From an alpha proteobacterium SCGC AAA288-G21 (GTDB taxonomy: Bacteria; Pseudomonadota; Alphaproteobacteria; Pelagibacterales; Pelagibacteraceae): a DNA stretch of 45,705 bases. The stretch spans positions 1 through 45,705 of the forward strand of contig AZYC01000003.1 of assembly GCA_000513075.1 (NCBI GenBank). Reading direction: 5' to 3'. The translations under genes were made by a program, and so were the position numbers. A model generated the notes under the pieces. That model was not told the origin of the DNA. It did no database searches and worked only from the letters and a program-made list of their open reading frames with translations. Of the stretch, positions 33,841 to 45,148 are shown one piece after another. The number at the start of each line of letters is the position of its first letter. Position 1 is the first letter of the stretch.

Positions 33841-35760
33841 ATGGCAAATTACAAATTATTAAATAATATAAATTATCCATCGGACTTGAAAAAACTAAAT
33901 GTGAAGGAACTCAAAGAATTAGCAGTAGAACTGAGAACAGAACTAATTGATGTAGTTTCAGAAACAGGTGGTCACTTGGGAGCTGGTCTAGGTGTTGTGG
34001 AACTTACAGTAGCCCTTCATTATGTTTTTGATACACCAAAAGACAAATTAGTTTGGGATGTGGGTCATCAATCTTATCCACACAAAATTTTAACAGGAAG
34101 AAAAAATGAGATTAGAACTATAAGACAAGGTAATGGTCTTTCAGGTTTTACCAAAAGATCTGAAAGTGAATACGATACATTCGGGGCGGCTCATAGTTCA
34201 ACTTCAATATCCTCTAGTCTGGGTATAGCTGTGGCAAAAAGTTTATCTAATAATAAAAACAATGTTGTTGCTGTTATAGGAGATGGGGCAATGAGTGCTG
34301 GTATGGCCTATGAGGCCATGAATAATGCTGGTGCCACAAAATCAAAATTGGTCGTTATTTTGAATGATAATGATATGTCCATAGCAAGACCTGTAGGGGC
34401 TATGAGTTCCTATTTGGCAAGATTATTATCTGGAAAAATTTATTTTAGTTTTAGAAAAATAATCAAGTTAATTACATCTTTTTTTTCAAAACAATTCAGT
34501 ATTAAGGCGCACAAAGCTGAAGATTTTCTAAAGAATATGGTAACAGGTGGGACTTTATTTAGTGAACTTGGTTTTTATTATATCGGCCCAATTGATGGAC
34601 ATAATTTGGAAGCATTATTGCCAGTACTAAAAAATGTTAAAAATTCCAAACATAATGGACCTATTTTGATACATATAGTTACCAAAAAAGGTAAGGGATA
34701 TGAACCTGCGGAAAAGGCAAGTGATAAATATCATGGTGTTAGTAAATTTGATGTAATTACTGGAAAACAAAAAAAATCGTCCTCGAAAGTTCCTTCCTAC
34801 ACAAAGGTTTTTGCAAATACTTTAATTCAACATGCTGAAAAAGATACTAAGATAATTGGAATAACAGCAGCAATGCCATCGGGTACTGGAATGGACTTAT
34901 TTGGTAAAAAATTTCCAGACAGAATGTTTGATGTTGGTATTGCTGAACAACACGCCGTAACATTTGCAGCTGGTTTGGCGACCGAAGATTACAAACCTTA
35001 TGTGGCTATTTATTCAACGTTTCTTCAGAGGGCTTATGATCAAGTTGTTCATGATGTCGCAATTCAAAGTTTACCTGTTAGATTTGCTATAGATAGAGCT
35101 GGATTAGTTGGATCAGATGGCCCTACTCATGCCGGATCATTCGATATTACATATCTATCAACATTGCCCAATTTTATTGTAATGGCAGCCAGCGATGAAG
35201 CAGAATTGGTTAGAATGATTAATACTTCAACAACTATAAACAATAAACCTAGTGCTTTCAGATATCCTAGAGGAAATGGTTTAGGTGTAACTCTACCGGA
35301 AATCACCGAAATAATTTCTATTGGCAAAGGAAGGATTTTAAAAGAAGGAAAAAATGTTGCAATTGTAAGCTTAGGAGCAAGATTACAAGAATGTTTAATA
35401 GCATCCGAATCACTCAATCGAAAAGGAATTTCAGTTACGGTCGCAGACATGAGATTTGCAAAACCTATTGATCAGGATTTAATTTTGGATTTGTGTTCAA
35501 AGCATGAGGCACTAATAACTATTGAAGAAGGTTCCATTGGTGGATTTGGATCTCATACAATGCAATTTTTGTCGAGCAGGGGGATATTAGATAAAGGAAT
35601 AAAATTGAGATCTATGATTTTACCAGATATTTTTATTGATCAAGATACACCAGAAAATATGTACAAGAAAGCCGGGTTGGACTCTATATCTATTGAAGAA
35701 AAAGTTCTAGAAGCTCTGAAATCTAATGTTCTCTTATCTAAAACAAAATCAGTGAGTTAA
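33841..35760 (+). CDS. dxs: 1-deoxy-D-xylulose-5-phosphate synthase
   Basis: This 639-residue ThDP enzyme joins pyruvate and glyceraldehyde-3-phosphate, the first step of the MEP isoprenoid pathway. Motifs: [19 protein letters not shown] near residue 43, [17 protein letters not shown], the ThDP/Mg motif [18 protein letters not shown], and [18 protein letters not shown] in the pyrimidine domain. The C-terminal segment [13 protein letters not shown] is typical. It follows ispA with no gap and converges on aroC with a 2-bp gap. Confidence 0.97.
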   Translation: MANYKLLNNINYPSDLKKLNVKELKELAVELRTELIDVVSETGGHLGAGLGVVELTVALHYVFDTPKDKLVWDVGHQSYPHKILTGRKNEIRTIRQGNGLSGFTKRSESEYDTFGAAHSSTSISSSLGIAVAKSLSNNKNNVVAVIGDGAMSAGMAYEAMNNAGATKSKLVVILNDNDMSIARPVGAMSSYLARLLSGKIYFSFRKIIKLITSFFSKQFSIKAHKAEDFLKNMVTGGTLFSELGFYYIGPIDGHNLEALLPVLKNVKNSKHNGPILIHIVTKKGKGYEPAEKASDKYHGVSKFDVITGKQKKSSSKVPSYTKVFANTLIQHAEKDTKIIGITAAMPSGTGMDLFGKKFPDRMFDVGIAEQHAVTFAAGLATEDYKPYVAIYSTFLQRAYDQVVHDVAIQSLPVRFAIDRAGLVGSDGPTHAGSFDITYLSTLPNFIVMAASDEAELVRMINTSTTINNKPSAFRYPRGNGLGVTLPEITEIISIGKGRILKEGKNVAIVSLGARLQECLIASESLNRKGISVTVADMRFAKPIDQDLILDLCSKHEALITIEEGSIGGFGSHTMQFLSSRGILDKGIKLRSMILPDIFIDQDTPENMYKKAGLDSISIEEKVLEALKSNVLLSKTKSVS

Positions 35761-35762
35761 AT

Positions 35763-36845
35763 TTATTTACACTGAGCTTTATTCATTAGATAATGATCTA
35801 GTAATACACAATTCATCATAGCCTCACCAATAGGAACGGCTCTTATTCCAACACATGGGTCATGTCTGCCTTTAACAGAAATTTCAGTATTTTTTCCTTT
35901 TTTGTTTATCGTTTTTCTACTCAATAATATAGAAGAAGTTGGTTTGACCACAAAAGATGCAATTATATCTTGGCCAGATGAAATTCCTCCCAATATTCCT
36001 CCTGCATTATTGGATTTAAAGAATATTTTTTTTCCTTTTTGTCTAATTTCATCAGAATTCTCCAGCCCGCTTAATAAAGCAGAATACATTCCAGATCCAA
36101 TGTTTACCCCTTTTACCGCGTTTATACTCATTAAAGCAGCTGTAATATCCGCATCCAATTTTGAATAAATAGGTGCGCCCAAACCTATTGGGATACCAGA
36201 TGCTCTAATTTCGATAATTGCACCACATGATGAGCCAGATTTTCGAACACCCAAAAGATACTTTTCCCACAATTTTGTTACTGACTTGTCAGGACAGAAA
36301 AAGGAGTTTTTTTGAATTTCTTTATCTTTCCAATTCTTAATGTTGCACCCTAGCAAACCTAACTGGATAACCGCACCAATAACTTTAAATTTTTTTCCAA
36401 TTTTGTTTTGTAAAACTTTCTTTGCTATTGCTCCTGCGGCAACTCTTGAAGCAGTTTCTCTAGCAGATTGTCTTCCCCCGCCTCTGTAATCCCTAATTCC
36501 GTATTTTTTAAAATAAGTGTAGTCAGCATGACCTGGTCTGAATTTATCTTTAATAGTTTCATAATCCCTTGATTTTGCATCTTCGTTATAAATAATCATA
36601 GAAATGGGTGTTCCCGTGGTTTTGCCTTGAAAAATACCAGATAAAATTTCCACTTCATCAGATTCTTTTCTCTGAGATGTGAACTTTGATTTTCCAGGGC
36701 GTCTTCGGTTCATATCTTTTTGTATATCTTTTTGTGATAAGGCAATATTTGGTGGACAACCATCTACTACACATCCAATAGCAGGGCCATGGGATTCACC
36801 CCATGTTGTAAAACGAAACATCTTTCCAAAAGTATTAAATGACAT
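35763..36845 (-). CDS. aroC: chorismate synthase
   Basis: This 360-residue FMN-dependent enzyme turns EPSP into chorismate at the end of the shikimate pathway. Signatures: [20 protein letters not shown] at the N-terminus, [31 protein letters not shown] and [20 protein letters not shown], with [18 protein letters not shown] near the end. The length is standard. It is divergent from pdxH with a 34-bp AT-rich gap holding TATAAT-like sequences. Confidence 0.97.
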   Translation of the reverse strand: MSFNTFGKMFRFTTWGESHGPAIGCVVDGCPPNIALSQKDIQKDMNRRRPGKSKFTSQRKESDEVEILSGIFQGKTTGTPISMIIYNEDAKSRDYETIKDKFRPGHADYTYFKKYGIRDYRGGGRQSARETASRVAAGAIAKKVLQNKIGKKFKVIGAVIQLGLLGCNIKNWKDKEIQKNSFFCPDKSVTKLWEKYLLGVRKSGSSCGAIIEIRASGIPIGLGAPIYSKLDADITAALMSINAVKGVNIGSGMYSALLSGLENSDEIRQKGKKIFFKSNNAGGILGGISSGQDIIASFVVKPTSSILLSRKTINKKGKNTEISVKGRHDPCVGIRAVPIGEAMMNCVLLDHYLMNKAQCK

Positions 36846-36879
36846 TAAATTATATTATATAGAATATTTTGACTATTTT

Positions 36880-37503
36880 ATGAATCAAAAAAACTCATTA
36901 GGCTTAAATTCCTGCTTCATGGACTTAAATAATCCTTTTGAATTGTTTAAATCTTGGATGACTGAGGCTGAAAAAAAAGAATCTAGAGATCCAACAGCTT
37001 CATCTTTGGCAACAGCAAACAAAGAAGGCCAACCAAATGTAAGAATGGTACTCTTAAAAGGCATAAGTTCTAAAGGGTTCGTTTTCTATACCAATTTAAA
37101 TAGTCAAAAGAGCCATGATCTTAAGAAAAATCCGAAAGCAGCAATGTGCTTTCATTGGAAGAGTTTTAACAGACAAATTAGAATTTTGGGAAGTGTAACT
37201 CAAGTTGACGAAGAAGAAGCTGATCATTATTTTAATAGCAGATCCTATGAAAGTAGAATTAGTGCTTGGGCTTCGGATCAGTCAGATACAATGAGAGAAA
37301 GGTCTGAGCTTTTAAAAAAAATAGAAGATTATAAAACAAAATATAAAAATGAAAATAATGTACCTAGGCCACCTCATTGGTCAGGATGGTGTTTAAGACC
37401 TTCATCTATTGAGTTTTGGCTGCACAGAGACAACAGAATTCATGAAAGGCTTAGATATAACAAAACTCCTAATGGATGGGAAAAAGAAATTTTATATCCT
37501 TAA
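36880..37503 (+). CDS. pdxH: pyridoxamine 5'-phosphate oxidase
   Basis: This FMN enzyme of 207 residues starts from the ATG at 36880; an upstream extension of the frame overlaps aroC and is not conserved-looking. It oxidises PNP or PMP to PLP. Motifs: PTASSLATANKEGQPNVRMVLLKG, quoted as ATANKEGQPNVRMVLLKG, then GFVFYTNLNSQKSHDL, AMCFHWKSFNRQIRI, ISAWASDQSD and the C-terminal PHWSGWCLRPSSIEFW with HDRIHERL-like ending. A later ATG at 36919 is also possible. It ends 4 bp into the convergent polyprenyl synthase gene. Confidence 0.95.
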   Translation: MNQKNSLGLNSCFMDLNNPFELFKSWMTEAEKKESRDPTASSLATANKEGQPNVRMVLLKGISSKGFVFYTNLNSQKSHDLKKNPKAAMCFHWKSFNRQIRILGSVTQVDEEEADHYFNSRSYESRISAWASDQSDTMRERSELLKKIEDYKTKYKNENNVPRPPHWSGWCLRPSSIEFWLHRDNRIHERLRYNKTPNGWEKEILYP

Positions 37504-38513
37504 AAAGATCTTTCCAAACTGAAAGAAGTTAAATTTTCTAATATATTTTTTCCCCTAGAAGGTTTGAATATGCTCAAAGAGCTTGAAGCTAAATTTACAA
37601 AATATTCTGCTTTTTTATAACATTGGTCAACAATGTTATACTTTGAAATTAATTTTAATATTATCTTAAAATCTTCTTCATTTCTCTTAGTTTGTTTAAA
37701 TATTTTTTTTAAAAATTCTTTTTCATTGATATTAGACTGTTGATAAACAAGTATTGCTGGTAATGTTACTTTTCCTTCAAAAAAATCCTTACCAATTTTT
37801 TTTCCAAATAAGTTCAAATTTGAATTGTAATCCAATGTGTCGTCAGCTATTTGAAAAGTAAGTCCCAAATTTTTTCCATAAAATTGTAAAGCATCTTTTT
37901 CTTTGTCGTTTTTATTTGTAATTATTCCTCCAACTTTTGTTGCTGCAGCAAAAAGAGAAGCAGTTTTTGAACTTATTATTTTTAAATAAATTTCTTCCAA
38001 CATATCAATTTCACCCTTATGCTGTAATTGTAACACTTCACCTTGAGCAATTTTCGATGAGGTTGAAGATAAAAGTTTTAATACTTCATAGTCGTTGTCT
38101 TCAACCATGATTTCGAAACATCTACTTAATAAATAATCTCCTACCAATATAGAAGATTGGTTACCCCAAATTTTATTTGCTGTTTTCTTTCCTCTTCTAA
38201 CCACACTTTTGTCAATAACATCATCATGTAAAAGAGTTGCACTGTGAATCAATTCAACGCAGGCAGCTAGATTTATATCTCTAAGACCTTTTGAGTATCC
38301 ACAAAGTTCAGAACATCCCAAAGTTAAAAGAGCTCTAATTCTTTTGCCCCCCGAATTTAAGTGGTGAACAACCATTTGACCAATCAAATTAACATCGCTT
38401 TCTAATCTTGAGTTTATTTTATCCTCAACTAGAGAGATTTTTTGATATACCGAAGATCTCAAATCATTATAAGCATTGTTAACTTTTCTTTTTAGCTGAA
38501 TTACAGTACCCAT
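37500..38513 (-). CDS. ispB: long-chain polyprenyl diphosphate synthase
   Basis: This 337-residue trans-prenyltransferase makes the octa- to decaprenyl side chain of ubiquinone. GGKRIRALLTLG near residue 55 binds IPP; the first Asp motif LLHDDVID (Asp97, Asp98, Asp101) and the second QIADDTLDY are present. GKKIGKDFFEGKVTLPAIL follows. No two-residue insert is seen in the first motif, as expected for long-chain enzymes. The final chain length (8, 9 or 10 units) cannot be read from sequence. The substrate FPP probably comes from the ispA product. Confidence 0.92.
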   Translation of the reverse strand: MGTVIQLKRKVNNAYNDLRSSVYQKISLVEDKINSRLESDVNLIGQMVVHHLNSGGKRIRALLTLGCSELCGYSKGLRDINLAACVELIHSATLLHDDVIDKSVVRRGKKTANKIWGNQSSILVGDYLLSRCFEIMVEDNDYEVLKLLSSTSSKIAQGEVLQLQHKGEIDMLEEIYLKIISSKTASLFAAATKVGGIITNKNDKEKDALQFYGKNLGLTFQIADDTLDYNSNLNLFGKKIGKDFFEGKVTLPAILVYQQSNINEKEFLKKIFKQTKRNEEDFKIILKLISKYNIVDQCYKKAEYFVNLASSSLSIFKPSRGKNILENLTSFSLERSF

Positions 38514-38661
38514 ATATTCAATAAAAATAATACATTAAAAAATATTTATTTACATCGTAATTGACGCACCTTGTTTGCTTCAACCACAGGTAGCTTTATG
38601 CTTTACTTAAAACTTAAAAGGTTTTAAAAAATGGTATATTAAACAATCATTCATAATTAGC
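38514..38661. other. divergent intergenic region
   Basis: This 148-bp gap between the polyprenyl synthase gene (minus) and the S49 peptidase gene (plus) must hold promoters for both. On the minus strand a weak TTGAAG-N18-TACGAT pair is visible. No ORF, RNA gene or strong hairpin is recognised in it. Confidence 0.3.
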
Positions 38662-39507
38662 ATGTTTTCATTTTTTAAAAAAATCATATTAGGCATATTC
38701 TTATATTTTAAAGACAAAAGAACTGTCTCCCACATTAGATTAACCGGCGTCATTGGAAATATTGGAAAATTTAAACAGGGAATAGATTTTTCCAGTCAGC
38801 AAGAAATAATCAAAAAAGCTTTTTCAGTTGAAAAGATTGAAGCAGTGGTTATCTCAATAAATTCACCAGGAGGCTCTCCTGTTCAATCACATCTGATTTA
38901 TAGCTATGTTAGAAAAATGGCCAAAGAAAAAAATGTCAAAGTGTTAGTTTTTGCCGAAGATGTAGCAGCATCAGGAGGATATTTAATTGCATGTGCTGGA
39001 GATGAAATTTATGCTAATTCAAGTTCAATTATTGGTTCCATAGGAGTTATTTATTCTTCTTTTGGATTACAAGAACTAATTAAGAAAGCAGGAATTCAAA
39101 GAAGAATATACACTGCGGGCAAAAATAAAAGTACTCTTGATCCATTTGTTGATGAAAAAGAAGAAGATATAGAAAGGTTAAAGAAAATTCAGTTAGATCT
39201 TCATGCTGATTTTATCAAGGTGGTAGAAGAAAGTAGATCATCTAAACTAAAAAAGAAAGAAAACACAGATCTTTTTACGGGCGAGTTTTGGTCAGGTTCT
39301 AAGTCAAAAGAACTAGGTCTGATTGATGGCTTAGGTAATGCAGATGAAATACTTAAAGAAAAATTTGGTGAAGACGTTGTCATCAAAAAATTTGAAAAAC
39401 CAAAAGGTTGGCTTAGCAAAAAAATATCTGGAGGTAGTGAAAATCAAATTGAAACATTGGTTCAGTTGTTAGAAGAAAGATCTATTTGGCAGAAATATGG
39501 TCTTTAA
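38662..39507 (+). CDS. sppA: S49 family signal-peptide-peptidase-like serine protease
   Basis: This 281-residue short-form S49 peptidase has a weak N-terminal hydrophobic segment (about 3-16). The core [20 protein letters not shown] is followed by [20 protein letters not shown] with nucleophile Ser104, then [11 protein letters not shown] and [12 protein letters not shown] with the likely base Lys156. It is membrane-associated and thought to degrade leftover signal peptides or damaged membrane proteins. It could also be called SohB-like. Its stop overlaps the glyQ start by one base. Confidence 0.92.
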   Translation: MFSFFKKIILGIFLYFKDKRTVSHIRLTGVIGNIGKFKQGIDFSSQQEIIKKAFSVEKIEAVVISINSPGGSPVQSHLIYSYVRKMAKEKNVKVLVFAEDVAASGGYLIACAGDEIYANSSSIIGSIGVIYSSFGLQELIKKAGIQRRIYTAGKNKSTLDPFVDEKEEDIERLKKIQLDLHADFIKVVEESRSSKLKKKENTDLFTGEFWSGSKSKELGLIDGLGNADEILKEKFGEDVVIKKFEKPKGWLSKKISGGSENQIETLVQLLEERSIWQKYGL

Positions 39508-40406
39508 TGAAAAAAAAAACAAATAAAAAAAAACAAATAAAAAAAAAAAATATATCAGTCCAGAAATTCCAAGATACAATATTAAATTTACAAAAATATT
39601 GGGGCAACTATGGATGCGTAATTTTGCAGCCGTATGATATGGAGGTTGGAGCTGGAACCTTTCATCCTGCAACAACCTTAAGATCTCTGGGAACAAAACC
39701 TTGGCGAGCGGCTTATGTACAACCTTCGAGACGTCCATCAGACGGAAGATATGGTGATAATCCAAATAAATTACAACATTATTATCAATTTCAAGTACTC
39801 ATTAAACCTTCGCCCAAGGAAATAAAAAAACTTTATTTAAAAAGTTTATCAACTATTGGAATAAATTATAAAGATCATGACATTAGATTTGTTGAAGATG
39901 ATTGGGAAAGTCCAACTTTAGGTGCGGCAGGACTTGGATGGGAGGTTTGGTGCGATGGTATGGAAATTACTCAATTTACTTACTTTCAGCAAATGGCTGG
40001 CATTGAATGCAAACCAGTATCTGTTGAATTAACTTATGGATTAGAACGAATATGCATGTTTACACAAAAAAAAAATAATGTATTTGACCTACTGTGGAAT
40101 GACTCTGGAATAAAATATAAAGATGTTTTTTATCAATCAGAAAAAGAATTTTCAGCATATAATTTTGAACACGCCAATACAGATTTTCTGTTCAAGATTT
40201 TTGAAATGGTAGAAACCGAATGTAAATCTTTACTAGATAAAAAATTGTCATTACCAGCTTACGACCAATGTTTAAAAGCTAGCCATGTTTTTAACCTATT
40301 AGATTCCAGAGGTGTTATTGGTGTGGCACAAAGAGCCGTCTATATTTCAAGAATTAGAGATTTGGTTAAACGAGCAGGATCTGTTTGGTTAGAAACCCAA
40401 ACATAA
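39507..40406 (+). CDS. glyQ: glycyl-tRNA synthetase alpha subunit
   Basis: This is the catalytic alpha subunit of the bacterial alpha2beta2 GlyRS, 299 residues from the ATG at 39507 (TAATG overlap with the S49 gene). The core begins [20 protein letters not shown] and continues with [41 protein letters not shown]-like sequence and ITYFQQMAG-like and [12 protein letters not shown] motifs. The first 16 residues are nearly all Lys and Asn, encoded by long A runs, an unusual basic extension. It is followed by glyS after 3 bp. Confidence 0.97.
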   Translation: MKKKTNKKKQIKKKNISVQKFQDTILNLQKYWGNYGCVILQPYDMEVGAGTFHPATTLRSLGTKPWRAAYVQPSRRPSDGRYGDNPNKLQHYYQFQVLIKPSPKEIKKLYLKSLSTIGINYKDHDIRFVEDDWESPTLGAAGLGWEVWCDGMEITQFTYFQQMAGIECKPVSVELTYGLERICMFTQKKNNVFDLLWNDSGIKYKDVFYQSEKEFSAYNFEHANTDFLFKIFEMVETECKSLLDKKLSLPAYDQCLKASHVFNLLDSRGVIGVAQRAVYISRIRDLVKRAGSVWLETQT

Positions 40407-40409
40407 CCG

Positions 40410-42476
40410 ATGTCAGAACTATTCTTAGAGTTGTTTAGTGAGGAAATACCTTCTGGATTACAAAAAAATGCCAGAGAGGGTATACTAAAACTTTTTACAG
40501 AAAGTTTTTCTAAACTAAATATCAATTTTAAGTCAAACAAATCTTATTCCACACCAAAAAGATTAGTTTTTTTCTTTGAAGGAATATCAGAAAAAATTGA
40601 GAAAAAAGGAATAACCATTAAAGGTCCTAAAGTTGATGCTCCCACTATTGCTTTGGATGGTTTTTTAAAATCAAATAATCTAGATCGTGCAGAAGTTTTT
40701 GAACAGAACACAGAAAAAGGTAGGTTTTTTTTTGCTAAAATAAGTCCAAAAATTATCCTTGTTAAGCAGGAGCTGGCTAAAATAATTCCAGATATTTTAA
40801 ATAAATATTCTTGGAAAAAATCCATGAGATGGGCAGATCATAGTTTAACTTGGGGAAGACCATTAAAATCAATTTTAGCCTTACTTGATAATCAGGTAAT
40901 TCAATTTAGTTTTCATCATTTACTAAGCAATAATCTTACATTTTCAGATGAAATTATTGAGGAAGGACAAAAAAAAATAAAAAGTTTTAAATCTTACTTA
41001 AAATTATTAGACCGCAGAAAAATCATTTTAGATCAGAATCTCAGAAAGCAACTAATCGTAAAACAAATAGATAAAGTTTGCAGGACAAGGAAGTTAAAAA
41101 AAAAATTAAATGAAAAATTATTAGATGAAGTAGTTGATCTTGTTGAAAAACCAAATATTCTGGTAGGCAAATTTGACATATCTTTTTTAAATATACCAAA
41201 AGAAATATTGATCACTTCCATGCAGCAGCATCAAAAATATTTTCCTCTATTTAATCAGGAAGACAATTTAACCAATGCTTTTATTATTGTAACAAATTTA
41301 GAAGATAAAAAAGGACTTGTTAAGATTGGAAATGAAAGAGTAATTTCGGCTAGATTATCAGATGCAAAATTTTTTTGGGAAAAAAATAAAGCTCAAAGTT
41401 TAGTTAAACAAGTTGGCAACCTTAAATCAATTAATTTTTTTTCAAAATTAGGAACCATGTTTCATAAAGTTCAAAGAATTAAAAAACTTGGGACAATGAT
41501 TGCCGATCAACTTAATTTAAATAAAGAAAAAGTAGAAATTTCAGCTTCGATTTGTAAAGTAGATCTTCTTTCAGATTTAGTTGGTGAATATCCTGAACTC
41601 CAAGGTATTCTAGGCAGCTATTTTGCTAGCGCCCAAGGATTTGATGACGACATTTCTATAGCAATTATGGAGCATTATCTTCCTTTAGGATTAGATAGCA
41701 AAATACCCAAGAAACCCATTAGTGTTGCCGTTTCTATTATAGATAAAATAGATACTCTTGTTGGTTTTTTTGGAATTGGAGAAAAACCCACAGGTTCCAA
41801 AGACCCTTTTGCATTGAGGAGAACCGCTTATGGACTTTTGAGGATTATCATCGAGAATAATTTGTCTATTCAATTAAAAAACTTAATAAATTATTCAAAT
41901 ACTCTTTACCTAGAGCAGGGTTTCAAATTTCCAAATCAATTAAACATAAATGCAATAACTAATTTTTTGAGAAATAGATTGAGAAATTATCTTAAAGTAA
42001 AAAATGTAAGATATGATATTATTGAAGCCGCTGTATCCTCACAAGTTTCCGGCGATTTTGTTTCATTATATAAAAAATGTTTAACTCTTAATGAATATTT
42101 GAAAAAAGATTTGGGAAAAAATATATTGACGACCTACAAAAGAGTATCAAGTATTTTGGATCAAGAAAAGAAAACAGTTAATTTAAAAATTACAGGAGAA
42201 CCCAATTCGATTTTATTTAATAAAGATGAAGAAAAACTTCTTTTTAATCAAATAAATGAAGTAAGGAAATATTTTTCTAGCGTGATAAAAAATGAAAATT
42301 ACGAAAAAACATTGGAGATCTTGTCCAGTGCAAAAAAAACTACAGATAATTTTTTTGAAAATGTTGTAGTTAACGATAAAAATGAAAATATGAAGAAAAA
42401 TAGGCTCGAATTATTAGAAATGTTTTGTAACACTTTTGATAATTTCATTGATTTTTCTAAGATAGAAGGAGCATAG
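40410..42476 (+). CDS. glyS: glycyl-tRNA synthetase beta subunit
   Basis: This 688-residue beta subunit binds tRNA-Gly. It starts SELFLELFSEEIPSGLQKNA, the conserved GlyS N-terminus, with TPKRLVFFFEGI, FFAKIS, MRWADHSLTWGRPLKSILAL, SMQQHQKYFPLF and RLSDAKFFWEKN segments. DLVGEYPELQGILGSYFASA and the C-terminal GEKPTGSKDPFALRRTAYGL (HD-type and anticodon regions) follow. Its length is normal for the family. The stop directly touches the TTG start of ppdK. Confidence 0.97.
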   Translation: MSELFLELFSEEIPSGLQKNAREGILKLFTESFSKLNINFKSNKSYSTPKRLVFFFEGISEKIEKKGITIKGPKVDAPTIALDGFLKSNNLDRAEVFEQNTEKGRFFFAKISPKIILVKQELAKIIPDILNKYSWKKSMRWADHSLTWGRPLKSILALLDNQVIQFSFHHLLSNNLTFSDEIIEEGQKKIKSFKSYLKLLDRRKIILDQNLRKQLIVKQIDKVCRTRKLKKKLNEKLLDEVVDLVEKPNILVGKFDISFLNIPKEILITSMQQHQKYFPLFNQEDNLTNAFIIVTNLEDKKGLVKIGNERVISARLSDAKFFWEKNKAQSLVKQVGNLKSINFFSKLGTMFHKVQRIKKLGTMIADQLNLNKEKVEISASICKVDLLSDLVGEYPELQGILGSYFASAQGFDDDISIAIMEHYLPLGLDSKIPKKPISVAVSIIDKIDTLVGFFGIGEKPTGSKDPFALRRTAYGLLRIIIENNLSIQLKNLINYSNTLYLEQGFKFPNQLNINAITNFLRNRLRNYLKVKNVRYDIIEAAVSSQVSGDFVSLYKKCLTLNEYLKKDLGKNILTTYKRVSSILDQEKKTVNLKITGEPNSILFNKDEEKLLFNQINEVRKYFSSVIKNENYEKTLEILSSAKKTTDNFFENVVVNDKNENMKKNRLELLEMFCNTFDNFIDFSKIEGA

Positions 42477-45143
42477 TTGAAGAAGTTTATATTTAATTTC
42501 AGCAACAAAAAACCAAAGAAAAACTTTAATGCCAAAAACGTCTTAGGTGGCAAAGGAGCCAATTTAGCTGAAATGGAAAGATTAGGTCTTCCCGTTCCTC
42601 CTGGATTTACAATTTCTACAAAAGTATGTGATTTGTTTTATAAGAACAAAAAAAAATTACCATCTTTTATTATTAAACTAATAAAAAAAGAATTAAAACT
42701 AATTGAGAAATCATCAAAAAAAAAATTTGGAGATTTAAATAACCCTTTGCTTGTTTCTGTTCGTTCCGGCGCAAAAGTTTCGATGCCAGGAATGATGGAT
42801 ACTATTTTAAATTTAGGACTTAACGATAAAACTGTTTTGGCTTTGATAAACAAAACATCTAACCCAAGATTTGTGCAGGATAGTTACAGAAGATTTATAC
42901 AAATGTATGGTTCGGTGGTCTTAAATATAAAAAGTTATCATTTTGAAGAATTAATTGAAAATTATAAATTTACCAAAGGTGTCATTGCGGATATAGATTT
43001 AGATGAAAACGACTGGAGTGGACTAATTAATAATTTCAAAGATTTGATTAAAAAAGAAACAAAAAAAGATTTTCCGCAAGATGTTTTAGAACAGCTATAC
43101 GGTGCAATTAGTGCTGTTTTTTTGTCTTGGGAAAGTAAAAGAGCTAAAGTTTATAGAAGACTTCACCATATTTCTGAAGATTGGGGGACAGCAGTAAATA
43201 TACAGTTAATGGTTTTTGGGAACATGGGCAAAGATTCAGCAACAGGGGTTGTTTTTACTAGAAATCCTTCAACCGGTGAAAAATTTTTATTTGGAGAATA
43301 TTTAATTAATGCTCAGGGCGAGGATATTGTTGCAGGTACTAGAACCCCTCTACACATAACAAAAAAAGCAAGAATTAAAGATAAAGTCAAAGAACCTTCC
43401 ATGGAAGAGTCCATGATCAAAGTTTACTTACAACTTAAAAAAATTCTCTTCCGTTTAGAAAAACACTACAAAGATATGCAAGATGTAGAATTTACAGTTG
43501 AAAATAATAAACTTTGGATGCTTCAAACAAGATCGGGAAAACGAACAGCCAAATCTGCAATTAAAATTGCTGTAGATATGGTCAAAGAAAAACTAATTTC
43601 AAAAAAAGAAGCGGTTCTGAGAATTGATCCCAATACTTTGGATACATTATTACACCCAACACTTGACAAAAAAGTAAATAAAAAAATTATTGCTTCAGGC
43701 TTACCTGCTTCTCCAGGTGCCGCAAGTGGTAAAGTAGTTTTTTCTGCCGATGAAGCTGAAAGATTAAATGAAATGATGCAAAACTCTATTTTGGTTAGAA
43801 CAGAAACATCCCCCGAAGATATTCACGGCATGCATGCCGCTAAAGGTATTTTAACTTCTAGAGGAGGCATGACAAGTCACGCAGCAGTAGTTGCAAGAGG
43901 AATGGGTAGACCATGTGTGTCAGGTTCAACCAAAATTAACATCGATTATGTAAATAAAATATTCAGGGCAGACGATATTACTGTTAAAGAGGGAGATATA
44001 ATCACAATCGATGGTTCAAGCGGTGAAATAATTTCAGGTGAAGTTCCAACTGTTAAACCAGAAATGTCTGGTGATTTTTCTAAATTAATGAGCTGGGCTG
44101 ACTCCTTTAGAAAACTTAAAGTTAGAACAAATTCAGAAACTCCCCTTGACACAAAGACAGCAAGAGAATTTGGAGCAGAAGGCATTGGCTTGTGTAGAAC
44201 AGAGCATATGTTTTTTGACGAAGAAAGAATTATTTCAGTGAGACAAATGATACTTTCTAAAACAACGGAGGATCGTGAAGAAGCTTTAAAAAAACTTCTT
44301 CCTTATCAAAAAAATGATTTTATAGAAATTTTTAAAATTATGAATGGTTTACCTGTGACAGTTAGATTGTTGGACCCTCCTTTACACGAGTTTTTACCAA
44401 AAACTGATAAAGATATCGATGATATTGCTAAGAAATTAAACTTAACAGAGAAAGATATAAAATCTAGAATTGTTGAGCTTCACGAACAAAATCCTATGTT
44501 GGGACATAGAGGGTGTAGACTTGGTATTTCTTTTCCAGAAATTTACCATATGCAATGTGAGGCAATTTTTGAGGCGTTAGCTGAATGTAAAAAACAAAAA
44601 GTAAAATTAGTTATACCTGAAATAATGATTCCTTTGATTTCAACTGCGACTGAAATTAAAATACTTAGAAACCTTGTAGAAAAAACAGCAAAAGAAGTTC
44701 AAAAAAAACATTCAATCAAAATAAAATATTATGTTGGCACAATGATTGAACTTCCTAGAGCAGCCTTAAGAGCAAAAGATATAGCTAAATTTGCTGACTT
44801 TTTTAGTTTCGGAACTAATGATTTAACGCAGACAACATTCGGCATAAGCAGAGATGATTCTGGTAAATTTTTAAATGATTATGTAGAAAATAAAATATTC
44901 AACAAAGATCCATTTGTTAGCATTGACGAAAGAGGAGTAGGAGAATTAATTAAAATTGCAGTTGAACGTGGAAGGATGCAAAAAAGATCTCTTAAACTAG
45001 GTATTTGTGGAGAACATGGGGGCGATCCTTCAAGTGTAGAATTTTGTGCTAGGGCTGGACTTAATTATGTTTCCTGTTCACCTTATAGAGTTCCTGTTGC
45101 TAGATTGGCAGCAGCACAAGCCTATCTGAAGAAAAAAAAATAA
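42477..45143 (+). CDS. ppdK: pyruvate, phosphate dikinase
   Basis: This 888-residue enzyme interconverts pyruvate, ATP and phosphate with PEP, AMP and PPi. The start is TTG, supported by AAGGAG five bases upstream (42466-42471). The N-terminal ATP-grasp domain has LGGKGANLAEMERLGLPVPP and SVRSGAKVSMPGMMDTILNL. The swivelling domain has GGMTSHAAVVARGMG with phosphohistidine His468. The C-terminal PEP domain has GTMIELPRAALRA, FGTNDLTQTTFGISRDD and GICGEHGGDPSS with catalytic Cys844. It probably supplies PEP for gluconeogenesis, alongside the fda-pgk-gap set. Confidence 0.98.
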   Translation: MKKFIFNFSNKKPKKNFNAKNVLGGKGANLAEMERLGLPVPPGFTISTKVCDLFYKNKKKLPSFIIKLIKKELKLIEKSSKKKFGDLNNPLLVSVRSGAKVSMPGMMDTILNLGLNDKTVLALINKTSNPRFVQDSYRRFIQMYGSVVLNIKSYHFEELIENYKFTKGVIADIDLDENDWSGLINNFKDLIKKETKKDFPQDVLEQLYGAISAVFLSWESKRAKVYRRLHHISEDWGTAVNIQLMVFGNMGKDSATGVVFTRNPSTGEKFLFGEYLINAQGEDIVAGTRTPLHITKKARIKDKVKEPSMEESMIKVYLQLKKILFRLEKHYKDMQDVEFTVENNKLWMLQTRSGKRTAKSAIKIAVDMVKEKLISKKEAVLRIDPNTLDTLLHPTLDKKVNKKIIASGLPASPGAASGKVVFSADEAERLNEMMQNSILVRTETSPEDIHGMHAAKGILTSRGGMTSHAAVVARGMGRPCVSGSTKINIDYVNKIFRADDITVKEGDIITIDGSSGEIISGEVPTVKPEMSGDFSKLMSWADSFRKLKVRTNSETPLDTKTAREFGAEGIGLCRTEHMFFDEERIISVRQMILSKTTEDREEALKKLLPYQKNDFIEIFKIMNGLPVTVRLLDPPLHEFLPKTDKDIDDIAKKLNLTEKDIKSRIVELHEQNPMLGHRGCRLGISFPEIYHMQCEAIFEALAECKKQKVKLVIPEIMIPLISTATEIKILRNLVEKTAKEVQKKHSIKIKYYVGTMIELPRAALRAKDIAKFADFFSFGTNDLTQTTFGISRDDSGKFLNDYVENKIFNKDPFVSIDERGVGELIKIAVERGRMQKRSLKLGICGEHGGDPSSVEFCARAGLNYVSCSPYRVPVARLAAAQAYLKKKK

Positions 45144-45148
45144 TTTTT

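Noticed and set aside
36679-36879. 67-residue upstream extension of the pdxH frame
   Set aside because: It lies antisense to the aroC N-terminus and has no family similarity; the ATG at 36880 gives a normal PdxH length.
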